Shown: positions 42,950 through 51,659 of the stretch, piece after piece
How positions within the stretch are numbered: the stretch's first letter is position 1
Layout of the letters: each line of letters begins with the position of its first letter
From: Citrobacter tructae
GTDB taxonomy: Bacteria; Pseudomonadota; Gammaproteobacteria; Enterobacterales; Enterobacteriaceae
Length of the DNA stretch: 64,000 nt
Direction of reading: 5' to 3'
NCBI RefSeq assembly: GCF_004684345.1
Contig: NZ_CP038469.1
Location: 3,224,001-3,288,000 of the forward strand
Translations under genes and position numbers: made by a program
Notes under the pieces: model-generated
Databases searched by the model: none
Seen by the model: the letters and a program-made list of their open reading frames with translations, nothing else
What the model was told of the DNA's origin: nothing

Positions 42950-43846
42950 ATGACCAGAATTGCATGCGTTGGAATCACCGTTCAGGACCGAATCTATTCT
43001 CTGAACAACCTGCCTGATGGCGGGGGGAAATATCAGTCAAATCAATATATGGAGACAGGGGGTGGCCCGGCGGCAACAGCAGCAGTGGCAATTGCCCGAC
43101 TCGGTATCGACGTCGATTTTATTGGCCGCGTGGGTGACGACAGCTGTGGGAACACATTACTGAACGAGCTTCGCAACTGGGGTGTGAATACACAATTCTG
43201 CCGTCAATACCCCAATGCACGTTCATCGCAGTCTGCAATTTTGGTTGATCAGTACGGGGAGCGCATCATAGTAAATTACCCGAGTCCTGACCTGGACACG
43301 GATGCACAGTGGCTGGAGTCGATTGATTTTACTCGCTATGACATGGTTCTGGCCGATGTACGCTGGCATGAAGGAACATTAAAATCCTTCAAGCTGGCGC
43401 GTGCCGCTGGTGTACTGACGCTGCTGGATGCCGATATGACTCCGCAAGACATTACGCCATTAGTGGCACTTGCCGATCATGCGGTTTTTTCTACTCCAGG
43501 ACTTAAGCGAATGACCGGATTGGATGATGCAGGGCAGGCTTTAAAAATGGCCGCCAGTCACACAGATGGTAAAGTTTACGTTACGTTGGGTGGAGAGGGA
43601 TCACTATGGATTGAAGAGGGAGATTTATGTCAACAGACCGCATTTTCTGTCAATGTGGTAGATACAACCGGGGCAGGGGATGTTTTCCATGGCGCCATGG
43701 CGGTTGCCCTGGCAGAGAAAATGCCGACCGAGAAAGCGATTCGCTTCGCAAGCGCAGTGGCAGCGATGAAATGCACGCAGCCAGGTGGACGAGCCGGAAT
43801 TCCTAATCGTGCGCAAACCGAATCATTTTTGTCACTTTATGCGTAA
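42950..43846 (+). CDS. yihV: 6-deoxy-6-sulfofructose kinase
   Basis: YihV phosphorylates 6-deoxy-6-sulfofructose to the 1-phosphate. The 298-residue PfkB-family kinase matches E. coli YihV in length and along its sequence: METGGGPAATAAVAIARLG near 34-52, DFIGRVGDD near 56-64, and the catalytic DTTGAGDVFHGAMAVAL near 240. Lys27, Asn109 and Arg138 occur at the positions I recall as the sulfonate-recognition residues of E. coli YihV, which argues for a sulfosugar substrate rather than an ordinary ketose. It is divergent from yihU, and yihW follows by 39 bases. Confidence 0.93.
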   Translation: MTRIACVGITVQDRIYSLNNLPDGGGKYQSNQYMETGGGPAATAAVAIARLGIDVDFIGRVGDDSCGNTLLNELRNWGVNTQFCRQYPNARSSQSAILVDQYGERIIVNYPSPDLDTDAQWLESIDFTRYDMVLADVRWHEGTLKSFKLARAAGVLTLLDADMTPQDITPLVALADHAVFSTPGLKRMTGLDDAGQALKMAASHTDGKVYVTLGGEGSLWIEEGDLCQQTAFSVNVVDTTGAGDVFHGAMAVALAEKMPTEKAIRFASAVAAMKCTQPGGRAGIPNRAQTESFLSLYA

Positions 43847-43885
43847 AATAGCCAGTATTTACGGGGAAGAAGTCCAGGAGTATTC

Positions 43886-44674
43886 ATGAGCATCATTGAA
43901 GTCACCGGTAATCCGCGACACGATCAACTTGTTCATTACATTACAGAACGCGGCTATATGAATATCGAAGAGCTGGCGCAATTGCTGGACGTTTCCACGC
44001 AAACGGTGCGCAGGGATATTCGTAAGCTTAGTGAGCAGGGTCTGATCACTCGCCATCATGGGGGAGCCGGACGCGTATCCAGCATCATGAATACCGCCTT
44101 CGAACAACGAGAGTTGTCACTTACCCAGGAAAAAGAAGCGATTGCGGAGGCGGTTGCCGATTATCTCCCAGAGCGTTGTACGGTTTTTATTACCATTGGT
44201 ACAACGGTGGAAGCGGTCGCGCGAGCGTTGCTAAACCGTCGGGATCTACGCATCATCACAAATAGCCTTCGCGTCGCGCAAATCCTGTATAAGAATCAAG
44301 ATATTGAAGTCATGGTACCCGGCGGAACATTACGTGCACATAATGGCGGTATCGTTGGGCCAGGGACGGTGAACTTTATTGAAGGGTTCCGTGCTGACTA
44401 TTTGATTACCAGCATTGGTGCGATTGAAGAAGACGGTACGCTGCTGGAATTTGATGTTAACGAGGCGCTTGTCGCCAAGACCATGATCAAACATACGCGA
44501 AATACGCTATTGGTTGCCGATCACACTAAATTCTCAGCATCAGCCGCTGTGTCTATTGGTAATATGCGTAAAATACGGGCATTTTTTACCGATGCCCCAC
44601 CGCCAAATTCTTTCAAGCAATTACTTGATGTAGAGAATATTGAGCTGGTCATTGCAGATCAGGAATCCTCCTGA
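43886..44674 (+). CDS. csqR: DeoR-family repressor of sulfosugar genes (CsqR/YihW)
   Basis: CsqR represses the sulfoquinovose genes and, in E. coli, is released by sulfoquinovose or its metabolites. The 262-residue protein has a DeoR helix-turn-helix at 20-60 (MNIEELAQLLDVSTQTVRRD, LITRHHGGAGR). A sugar-phosphate-sensing domain follows (TIGTTVEAVARALLNRRDL near 105; FRADYLITSIGAIEEDGTLLEFDVNEA near 170-196). It is highly similar to E. coli YihW. AGGAGTATTC precedes the ATG. It lies next to yihN rather than yihX, the reverse of the E. coli layout. Confidence 0.92.
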   Translation: MSIIEVTGNPRHDQLVHYITERGYMNIEELAQLLDVSTQTVRRDIRKLSEQGLITRHHGGAGRVSSIMNTAFEQRELSLTQEKEAIAEAVADYLPERCTVFITIGTTVEAVARALLNRRDLRIITNSLRVAQILYKNQDIEVMVPGGTLRAHNGGIVGPGTVNFIEGFRADYLITSIGAIEEDGTLLEFDVNEALVAKTMIKHTRNTLLVADHTKFSASAAVSIGNMRKIRAFFTDAPPPNSFKQLLDVENIELVIADQESS

Positions 44675-44690
44675 TTTTGTTGATAAAAAA

Positions 44691-44714
44691 GCCGCTGATT
44701 GTCAGCGGCTTTTT
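44691..44714. terminator. Bidirectional terminator between yihW and yihN
   Basis: GCCGCTGA-TTG-TCAGCGGC is a perfect eight-base stem flanked by AAAAAA on the left and TTTTT on the right, between convergent genes. Confidence 0.9.
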
Positions 44715-44738
44715 CGTTCTATCCGATAGAGAAGCGCA

Positions 44739-46004
44739 TCACGCCTCTGCAGCTTGCAGCATTTTCTTTCTTTCGCTAATACGCTTAACCAGTAAAACAG
44801 AAGCGATCGCACCGCAGAAAGCGAAGCAGGCCATAATGCCAAACACAATTTTGTAGCCGAGAAGTCCTGGGTTCAAATCCAGAATGTATCCGTACATACT
44901 GAAGCAGAACATCGCCGGGGCATAGCCGATAAAGCTACCAAGCGCCATTGCCGCACCCGTTTGATTCTCTGCGATTTTGGCTTCGCCAATCGGGGCAAAG
45001 AATACGGCACGCTGGGTAAATACAATGGCACCGAAGCCCAGCGTACACACCATCCCTAAATAAACCGGCATACTTTCATGCGGTAGAACCATCAGCAGCA
45101 ACAGCACCACTGTGCTGATTATAAATGTATAACATAAGTATTTACTCGGTGATTTCAGGATTTTATCCGAGATCATTCCACCAATCGGACCACCCACCAT
45201 TTTCAAACAATATTGGTTAATGATCCCATAAGCCCCCACCAGCGCGACGGGCAGCATGTAAATGTTTTTCAGGAACGGGATGAAAAACGTTAATCCGCAA
45301 TACACGGCGTAAACAAAAAAGACGTTGAAGGCGATTAACCAAATGGTCTTATCCTTCAGTACCGACGACATACTCGGATTTTTAGGCGCATCTTCAGCAT
45401 CATGGATTTTTGCTGCGGGAATTTCTTCTTTATCGTTCAGAACAAAGAAGATGATGATCCCGACCATAATGACGATTGCAGAGTAGAACCAGATACCGGC
45501 CTTGAACCCCAACAGTCCGCTGCCAAACCAGGCAAAGACGGCCAGTGCAGAAAACGCGACGATCGTATCAACAATACCGCGACCCGTTTCAAAAAAGCCA
45601 AACAGACGCCCTTGTTGTTCACTGGTGCCAAGTCGACTAACAGACTTTAATAACACCGGCCAGTTCATCATGTCACAGGTAACACCAAACAGCGCCCAGA
45701 CAAAGAGGATCCCCCAATAGCCAGGCATAGTGGTCAAATAAACCCCCAGCAACCCCGTAGCAATAAGGGAAAGAGACATGGTGTATTTACGCGGAAGTTT
45801 ATCTGCAAAATAAATAGATAAGAAAAAACCCACGGTAGTCACAAATGAGTTCACCGACATCGCGTTACCAATCTGACCGTTTGTCAAATGGAAGTATTCC
45901 TGCATAGGAATATAGAACGCATCTTTCAGTGAGGGTAATTTATAAATTGTACCGCCACACAGTGTTAACAGGCTAAAAAGTGCCCATTTCTTTTTTGTGA
46001 GCAT
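44739..46004 (-). CDS. yihN: MFS transporter YihN
   Basis: A 421-residue, 12-helix MFS transporter nearly identical to E. coli YihN from the start MLTKKKWALFSLLTLCGGTI. Typical segments are YFADKLPRKYTMSLSLIATG near 65-85 and GGPIGGMISDKILKSPSKYL near 275-295. The substrate is unknown. In E. coli it is found with yihL (regulator) and yihM (isomerase-like), as here, which suggests uptake of a sugar or polyol handled by YihM. The gap upstream to yihM is 103 bases. Confidence 0.94.
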   Translation of the reverse strand: MLTKKKWALFSLLTLCGGTIYKLPSLKDAFYIPMQEYFHLTNGQIGNAMSVNSFVTTVGFFLSIYFADKLPRKYTMSLSLIATGLLGVYLTTMPGYWGILFVWALFGVTCDMMNWPVLLKSVSRLGTSEQQGRLFGFFETGRGIVDTIVAFSALAVFAWFGSGLLGFKAGIWFYSAIVIMVGIIIFFVLNDKEEIPAAKIHDAEDAPKNPSMSSVLKDKTIWLIAFNVFFVYAVYCGLTFFIPFLKNIYMLPVALVGAYGIINQYCLKMVGGPIGGMISDKILKSPSKYLCYTFIISTVVLLLLMVLPHESMPVYLGMVCTLGFGAIVFTQRAVFFAPIGEAKIAENQTGAAMALGSFIGYAPAMFCFSMYGYILDLNPGLLGYKIVFGIMACFAFCGAIASVLLVKRISERKKMLQAAEA

Positions 46005-46107
46005 AGCATCCCCTAAATGATTAATTAAATCATTTTATTTAAAAAATAAATGTCTGCCCATTCACCTGGAATGGATTATGAATCCTAAAAAAAGACGTTA
46101 GAGATTA

Positions 46108-47088
46108 TTAATTAGTTAGAATGTGATGCGCCTCATTTTTAATTTGCTGTAGCACGCTACGCACAAATTGTATTTGTTGGATGGCATCATTTTTTTCTTT
46201 AATCAAACGAGCTTCGAGAAGCTCTGGTTCCGGCAGCGGCGTTTCACTCATCTGGCGCCATGGGATCCACGGATTGTCACCTTCATTGTCGAAACGAAAT
46301 GCCGGAGCATAGTAATCAACTTCTTCTTCCAGCCCGTAAGCCGTTACCTGCGGCTTCTCATCACCTAAGCAGATAAGCCTGGTCAGCAGATCTTTAAATG
46401 GCATATCCCCCTGACCCGAGGTACATGCTTTATGGCCCAGCCCCGCGTTCTCATTAACAATTAACGCATCTTTAATATGTACCTGGGTAATATGTGGTGA
46501 CATCGTGTCTAGCGCCATTAATGGATGCTCGTTGGCATTAATCATATTAGCAAAATCAAACAGTAAAGAGAGCGATTCCATATCACTGTTCTGAATTAAC
46601 GACACCAGTTCATGACTCTTTAAATCTTCATGCTGCTCTAAGGTAAAGGTCAATCCGCTATCCTGATAGCTATCGCGCAGATATTTGATATCCTGAGTAA
46701 TTATTGCAATTACTTCCTGAAGATTACCTTCGTAGCGTGGATAAAATCTAACTGAAGAGGCACCAATTTTTAATGCGATAGAAACGGCCTGGTCAATGGC
46801 CTTTTTATCAGAAGAACTGGTCTCAATATGAAGATCAAGCTGTAGCTTACGCGCTTTATCGCCAAATGCAGACAGCGCATTATCGTTCATATTTTCAAGA
46901 GAATAGCGTTCGCCATCAAGAACGTGGATTTTCACACCACGCAGATTATTTTCACTGGCAATATCTAATAAATCATTTGGTAATATGCGCTCAACACGCA
47001 TATTCAAATGATAAGCATAGGCATGAAGATAAAGGGGAAGGCTATCTACACGCGCCAGAATTTTATGTGCATTATCTTTAGTGACCAT
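46108..47088 (-). CDS. yihM: Putative sugar phosphate isomerase/epimerase YihM
   Basis: A 326-residue xylose-isomerase-like TIM-barrel protein matching E. coli YihM. Metal-site type residues appear in FTLEQHEDLKSHELV near 162 (Glu/His), LLFDFANMINANEHP near 195 (Asp, His) and HITQVHIKDALIV near 215-225 (His). The enzyme's substrate is not known. It lies eight bases after yihL and before yihN; base composition is more A/T-rich than that of the metabolic genes around it. Confidence 0.92.
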   Translation of the reverse strand: MVTKDNAHKILARVDSLPLYLHAYAYHLNMRVERILPNDLLDIASENNLRGVKIHVLDGERYSLENMNDNALSAFGDKARKLQLDLHIETSSSDKKAIDQAVSIALKIGASSVRFYPRYEGNLQEVIAIITQDIKYLRDSYQDSGLTFTLEQHEDLKSHELVSLIQNSDMESLSLLFDFANMINANEHPLMALDTMSPHITQVHIKDALIVNENAGLGHKACTSGQGDMPFKDLLTRLICLGDEKPQVTAYGLEEEVDYYAPAFRFDNEGDNPWIPWRQMSETPLPEPELLEARLIKEKNDAIQQIQFVRSVLQQIKNEAHHILTN

Positions 47089-47096
47089 AAACGTAC

Positions 47097-47807
47097 CTAC
47101 AAGTTAATGAAGAGATCAACTGCTTCAAATCGCCAATACTCAATATCTATTTGTACGATGTTGCCATCGCTGTCAGCCCGATGTTTTTCAATAAGAATGG
47201 CAGGCATCCCGGTAGAACCACCAATAAACTTACTAATATCGCCGGCCATTCTGACGGGTTTAAAAGCCAGTTTTTTGATTACGGTTTCTTTTTTATATTC
47301 ATTTTCCCATACGGAAGAAAATGACTGACTTTCAAGTTGCTCAATAAACCCCGGAGCAACCTTCGGGTTGATAAACGTTTCGTGGTAGAAAACTTTATGA
47401 CCTTCAAGCGCTCCCCAACCCGTTATCCGATACAGTTCATCAGACGGCGTTGCTGACACCAGTGGCACAGCAACTTCCGGGTACTGAGAAACCCGACTTT
47501 TCTCGATAAATCCCCAAGAAGGTTCTCTACCCTGCTCAAGCGCTGCACGCTGAAAGCTTGCTGATAATTCCGGGCTGTAGTTAAAGCGCGCCTGCGTGAC
47601 GAACCATCCTTTGCGATCTTTACGAAAGATTTTGGATTCTGACTCGAGATTTAATAGTGCCTGACGTAACGTCATGCGCTTAATCCCCAGCAACTCTCCT
47701 AACTCTCTTTCTGAGGGGAGTTTTCCACCTGGGGTGGTGATCCCATCTTTTAACCAACGATCTAACTTCTCTTTCGCATTCTCAACGGTTGACTGATTAC
47801 TCGTCAT
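47097..47807 (-). CDS. yihL: GntR/HutC-family regulator YihL
   Basis: A 236-residue regulator with an N-terminal winged helix of the GntR family (GGKLPSERELGELLGIKRMTLRQALLNLE near 27-55) and a C-terminal UTRA ligand domain (RITGWGALEGHKVFYHETFI near 128-147; QIDIEYWRFEAVDLFINL at the end). It matches E. coli YihL. It heads the yihL-yihM-yihN group and presumably controls it. A perfect palindrome TGGTTTAAACCA lies 14 bases before its start. Confidence 0.93.
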   Translation of the reverse strand: MTSNQSTVENAKEKLDRWLKDGITTPGGKLPSERELGELLGIKRMTLRQALLNLESESKIFRKDRKGWFVTQARFNYSPELSASFQRAALEQGREPSWGFIEKSRVSQYPEVAVPLVSATPSDELYRITGWGALEGHKVFYHETFINPKVAPGFIEQLESQSFSSVWENEYKKETVIKKLAFKPVRMAGDISKFIGGSTGMPAILIEKHRADSDGNIVQIDIEYWRFEAVDLFINL

Positions 47808-47820
47808 TGTTTAATCCATT

Positions 47821-47832
47821 TGGTTTAAACCA
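47821..47832. promoter_or_regulatory. Likely YihL operator
   Basis: TGGTTTAAACCA is a perfect 12-base palindrome immediately upstream of yihL, of the kind bound by GntR/HutC-family repressors; autoregulation is inferred. Confidence 0.5.
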
Positions 47833-47993
47833 GTTGGTTCAATCATACGCTGACGATAAAAAAGAAAGCAAACAACCGCGTTGAGCTTTAGAAAGATTTG
47901 TGACCAAGCTCTCTTAAGGCAGACATCTTGAGGGGAGAATATTTCACAAGGCAGGGAATCAGCGTAAACCCGCTTGAGACCAGGGATACAGGC

Positions 47994-48022
47994 AAAAAAA
48001 ACCCCGCCTCGTAAGGCAGGGT
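47994..48022 (-). terminator. Rho-independent terminator of bipA
   Basis: On the minus strand CCCTGCCTTACGAGGCGGGG forms a GC hairpin followed by eight T, 22 bases after the bipA stop. Confidence 0.85.
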
Positions 48023-48043
48023 CTTGTCATTAAATCGCGTTAA

Positions 48044-49867
48044 TCAGTCTTCTTTCGGACCACGGTTCGCGCGTTTACGATCGTTTTCAGTCAGGTGACG
48101 CTTACGAATACGGATAGACGTCGGCGTGACTTCTACCAGTTCGTCGTCATCGATGAATTCCAGAGCCTGTTCCAGAGTCATTTTCTGAGCCGGAACCAGC
48201 GTGGTTGCTTCATCAGTACCAGAAGCACGCATGTTGGTCAGTTTCTTACCGGTCAGGCAGTTTACAGTCAGGTCATTAGAACGACTGTGAATACCGATGA
48301 TCTGGCCTTCGTAAACTTCTGCACCGTGACCCAGGAACAGCTTACCGCGGTCCTGCAGGCTGAACAGTGCAAACGCAACTGCTTTACCCTGGCCGTTGGA
48401 GATCAGAACACCGTTCTGACGCTGACCCACTTCACCTGCACGAACGTCGTCGTAGTGGCTGAAGGTGGAGTACAGCAGACCGGTACCGGAGGTCATGGTC
48501 ATGAATTCTGAACGGAAGCCGATCAGACCACGGCTTGGGATCACGTAGTCAAGACGTACACGGCCTTTACCATCTGGATTCATGTTTTTCAGGTCGCCTT
48601 TACGCTCGCCCAGTGCCTGCATGACAGAACCCTGGTGCTGCTCTTCGACGTCCAGTGTTACGTTTTCGAACGGCTCTTGTTTACGGCCATCGATTTCGCG
48701 GAAGATAACTTTCGGACGGGAAACCGCCATCTCGAAACCTTCACGACGCATGTTTTCAATCAGAACGGACAGGTGAAGTTCACCACGACCAGACACGCGG
48801 AATGCGTCTGCATCCGGAGTCTCTTCAACGCGCAGCGCAACGTTGTGTACCAGTTCTTTTTTCAGGCGGTCAAGGATCTGACGAGAAGTAACGTACTTAC
48901 CTTCTTTACCACAGAACGGAGAGGTGTTGACGTTGAAGAACATGGTAACGGTCGGTTCATCAACAGACAGCGCTGGCAGCGCTTCAACATTCTGCGGGTC
49001 GCAGATGGTGTCGGAGATGTTCAGTTCGCCCAGACCGGTGATCGCGATGATGTCGCCAGCTTCTGCAACGTCACTCTCGATACGCTCAAGACCCAGATGG
49101 GTCAGAACTTTACCGACTTTACCGTTGCGAGTTTTGCCTTCGCTATCAATGATAGTGATCTGCTGGTTCGGTTTAACTTTACCGCGCTTGATGCGACCGA
49201 TGCCGATAACACCAACGTAGTTGTTGTAGTCCAGCTGGGAGATCTGCATCTGCAGCGGGCCATCAAGGTCAACGTTCGGAGCCGGTACACGGTCAACGAT
49301 AGTCTGATACAGCGGGGTCATATCTTCCGCCATATCTTCGTGATCCAGACCTGCGATACCGTTCAGCGCTGAAGCGTAAACGATCGGGAAGTCCAGCTGT
49401 TCGTCGGTTGCGTCGAGGTTAACGAACAGGTCGAATACCTGATCCACAACCCAGTCAGGACGCGCGCCAGGACGGTCAACTTTGTTGATAACAACAATTG
49501 GCTTCAGGCCATGAGCAAAGGCTTTTTTGGTCACGAAGCGCGTCTGCGGCATCGGACCGTCCATTGCATCAACCACCAGCAGTACGGAGTCTACCATGGA
49601 CATTACACGTTCAACTTCGCCACCGAAGTCGGCGTGTCCCGGGGTATCAACGATGTTGATACGGTAGTCATTCCACTTGATAGCGGTGTTTTTAGCGAGG
49701 ATGGTAATCCCACGCTCTTTCTCCAAATCGTTGGAGTCCATCACACGCTCTTGGGTTTCGGCACGAGAGTCGAACGTACCAGATTGTTGGAGCAGCTTGT
49801 CTACCAGGGTGGTTTTACCATGGTCTACGTGCGCGATGATGGCGATGTTACGCAAATTTTCGATCAC
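48044..49867 (-). CDS. bipA: Ribosome-associated translational GTPase BipA
   Basis: BipA (TypA) is an EF-G-like GTPase that helps 50S subunit assembly and translation at low temperature and under stress. The 607-residue protein has the G1 loop AIIAHVDHGKTTLVDKLL near 9-26, RGITILAKNTAI near 53, G3 VDTPGHADFGGEVERVM near 73, and G4 VVINKVDRPGARPDWV near 125. EF-G-like beta-barrel domains and a specific C-terminal domain ending in RIRKRHLTENDRKRANRG follow. Length equals that in E. coli. It is divergent from glnA across a 379-base control region. Confidence 0.97.
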   Translation of the reverse strand: MIENLRNIAIIAHVDHGKTTLVDKLLQQSGTFDSRAETQERVMDSNDLEKERGITILAKNTAIKWNDYRINIVDTPGHADFGGEVERVMSMVDSVLLVVDAMDGPMPQTRFVTKKAFAHGLKPIVVINKVDRPGARPDWVVDQVFDLFVNLDATDEQLDFPIVYASALNGIAGLDHEDMAEDMTPLYQTIVDRVPAPNVDLDGPLQMQISQLDYNNYVGVIGIGRIKRGKVKPNQQITIIDSEGKTRNGKVGKVLTHLGLERIESDVAEAGDIIAITGLGELNISDTICDPQNVEALPALSVDEPTVTMFFNVNTSPFCGKEGKYVTSRQILDRLKKELVHNVALRVEETPDADAFRVSGRGELHLSVLIENMRREGFEMAVSRPKVIFREIDGRKQEPFENVTLDVEEQHQGSVMQALGERKGDLKNMNPDGKGRVRLDYVIPSRGLIGFRSEFMTMTSGTGLLYSTFSHYDDVRAGEVGQRQNGVLISNGQGKAVAFALFSLQDRGKLFLGHGAEVYEGQIIGIHSRSNDLTVNCLTGKKLTNMRASGTDEATTLVPAQKMTLEQALEFIDDDELVEVTPTSIRIRKRHLTENDRKRANRGPKED

Positions 49868-49975
49868 AACTTTGCCTCAGGCATTTTAGAAATAGCGCGT
49901 TATTGTACACGGATTAATCGCAGTACAAAACAGGATCACAAACATCCTCCGCAAACAAGTATTGCAGAGTTTCTT

Positions 49976-49991
49976 TGTGATCACATTCACG
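49976..49991 (+). promoter_or_regulatory. CRP site upstream of glnAp1
   Basis: TGTGATCACATTCACG matches TGTGA-N6-TCACA except at the last base. In E. coli CRP activates the sigma-70 promoter glnAp1 from here; a TATAAT at 50059-50064 is the probable glnAp1 -10. Confidence 0.75.
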
Positions 49992-50021
49992 GAGCGTTAA
50001 AAGGGGTAATCTCATGTCAAT

Positions 50022-50070
50022 TGCACCAATATGGTGCTTAATGTTCACATTAAAGCACTATAATGGTGCA
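50022..50070 (+). promoter_or_regulatory. Two strong NtrC-binding sites upstream of glnA
   Basis: TGCACCAATATGGTGCT (50022-50038) and AGCACTATAATGGTGCA (50054-50070) both fit the NtrC dyad TGCACC-N5-GGTGCA. They act as the enhancer of the sigma-54 promoter, and the second also overlaps the sigma-70 -10 element. Weaker half-sites follow at about 50083-50101. Confidence 0.88.
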
Positions 50071-50142
50071 ATACAACCTTCATGGTGCAACCCCTTTGCA
50101 CGATAGTGCGCATGATAACGCCTTTTGGGGGCAATTTAAAAG

Positions 50143-50159
50143 TTGGCACAGATTTCGCT
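50143..50159 (+). promoter_or_regulatory. Sigma-54 promoter glnAp2
   Basis: TTGGCACAGATTTCGCT has the -24 GG and -12 GC of the sigma-54 consensus at the right spacing, 90 bases before the glnA start. With NtrC it drives glnALG under nitrogen limitation. Confidence 0.88.
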
Positions 50160-50246
50160 TTATATTTTTTACGGCGACACGGCCAATTTTTGCAGAATTG
50201 AAGACCTCGTTACCACGACGACAATGACCAATCCGGGAGAGTAAGT

Positions 50247-51656
50247 ATGTCCGCTGAACACGTTTTGACGATGCTGAACGAACACGAAGTGAAGTTTGTT
50301 GATTTGCGCTTCACTGATACTAAAGGTAAAGAACAGCACGTCACGATTCCTGCTCATCAGGTAAATGCCGAATTCTTTGAAGAAGGCAAAATGTTTGACG
50401 GCTCCTCAATCGGTGGCTGGAAAGGCATTAACGAATCAGACATGGTTCTGATGCCGGATGCTTCTACTGCACTCATTGACCCGTTCTTTGAAGAATCTAC
50501 CCTGATCATCCGTTGCGATATCCTGGAACCTGGTACGTTGCAGGGCTATGACCGCGACCCGCGCTCCATCGCTAAACGCGCTGAAGAATACCTGCGCGCC
50601 ACCGGCATTGCAGACACCGTGCTGTTCGGGCCAGAGCCAGAATTCTTCCTGTTCGACGACATCCGTTTCGGTGCATCCATCTCCGGTTCTCATGTTGCTA
50701 TTGACGATATCGAAGGCGCATGGAACTCCTCCACCAAATACGAAGGTGGTAACAAAGGTCACCGTCCTGGCGTGAAAGGCGGTTACTTCCCAGTTCCTCC
50801 GGTTGATTCTTCACAGGATATCCGTTCTACCATGTGTCTGGTCATGGAAGAGATGGGCCTTGTCGTTGAAGCGCATCACCACGAAGTGGCGACCGCGGGC
50901 CAGAACGAAATCGCCACCCGCTTTAACACCATGACCAAAAAAGCGGACGAAATTCAGATCTACAAATATGTCGTTCACAACGTCGCACACCGTTTCGGTA
51001 AAACTGCGACCTTTATGCCAAAACCGATGTTCGGCGATAACGGTTCCGGTATGCACTGCCACATGTCCCTGTCCAAGAACGGCGTAAACCTGTTCTCTGG
51101 CGACAAGTATGCGGGTCTGTCTGAGCAGGCGCTGTTCTACATCGGCGGCGTTATCAAACACGCTAAAGCCATCAATGCCCTGGCGAACCCGACCACCAAC
51201 TCCTACAAGCGTCTGGTCCCGGGTTACGAAGCTCCGGTTATGCTGGCTTACTCTGCCCGTAACCGTTCTGCCTCTATCCGTATCCCAGTGGTCGCGTCAC
51301 CGAAAGCGCGTCGTATCGAAGTGCGCTTCCCGGACCCGGCTGCTAACCCGTACCTGTGCTTTGCTGCGCTGCTGATGGCCGGTCTTGATGGTATCAAGAA
51401 CAAAATCCACCCAGGTGAAGCGATGGACAAAAACCTGTACGACCTGCCGCCAGAAGAAGCAAAAGAGATCCCACAGGTTGCTGGCTCTCTGGAAGAAGCA
51501 CTGAACGAACTGGATCTGGACCGCGAGTTCCTGACTGCAGGCGGCGTATTCACCAACGAAGCGATCGATGCGTACATTACGCTGCGTCGCGAAGAAGATG
51601 ACCGCGTGCGCATGACGCCGCACCCAGTAGAGTTTGAGCTGTACTACAGCGTTTAA
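50247..51656 (+). CDS. glnA: Glutamine synthetase type I
   Basis: GlnA makes glutamine from glutamate, ammonia and ATP as a cytoplasmic dodecamer. The 469-residue protein has DGSSIGGWKGINESDM near 51-66, the active-site segments FGPEPEFFLFDD near 127, EAHHHEVATAGQNEIATRF near 208-226 and NGSGMHCHMSL near 264, and the adenylylation Tyr in NLYDLPPEE near 398. ATG 50247 follows GGGAGAGTAAGT. It heads the glnALG operon, with NtrC enhancer sites and a sigma-54 promoter upstream, plus a partial terminator before glnL. Confidence 0.98.
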   Translation: MSAEHVLTMLNEHEVKFVDLRFTDTKGKEQHVTIPAHQVNAEFFEEGKMFDGSSIGGWKGINESDMVLMPDASTALIDPFFEESTLIIRCDILEPGTLQGYDRDPRSIAKRAEEYLRATGIADTVLFGPEPEFFLFDDIRFGASISGSHVAIDDIEGAWNSSTKYEGGNKGHRPGVKGGYFPVPPVDSSQDIRSTMCLVMEEMGLVVEAHHHEVATAGQNEIATRFNTMTKKADEIQIYKYVVHNVAHRFGKTATFMPKPMFGDNGSGMHCHMSLSKNGVNLFSGDKYAGLSEQALFYIGGVIKHAKAINALANPTTNSYKRLVPGYEAPVMLAYSARNRSASIRIPVVASPKARRIEVRFPDPAANPYLCFAALLMAGLDGIKNKIHPGEAMDKNLYDLPPEEAKEIPQVAGSLEEALNELDLDREFLTAGGVFTNEAIDAYITLRREEDDRVRMTPHPVEFELYYSV

Positions 51657-51659
51657 CCG

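Noticed and set aside
35998..44738. Remnants of yihS, yihQ, yihO or yihP in the gaps of the sulfosugar block
   Set aside because: The within-block gaps range from about 25 to 172 bases and show no recognisable fragments.
48635..49372. 245-codon plus-strand frame opposite bipA
   Set aside because: Antisense shadow; residue composition fits no protein family I know.
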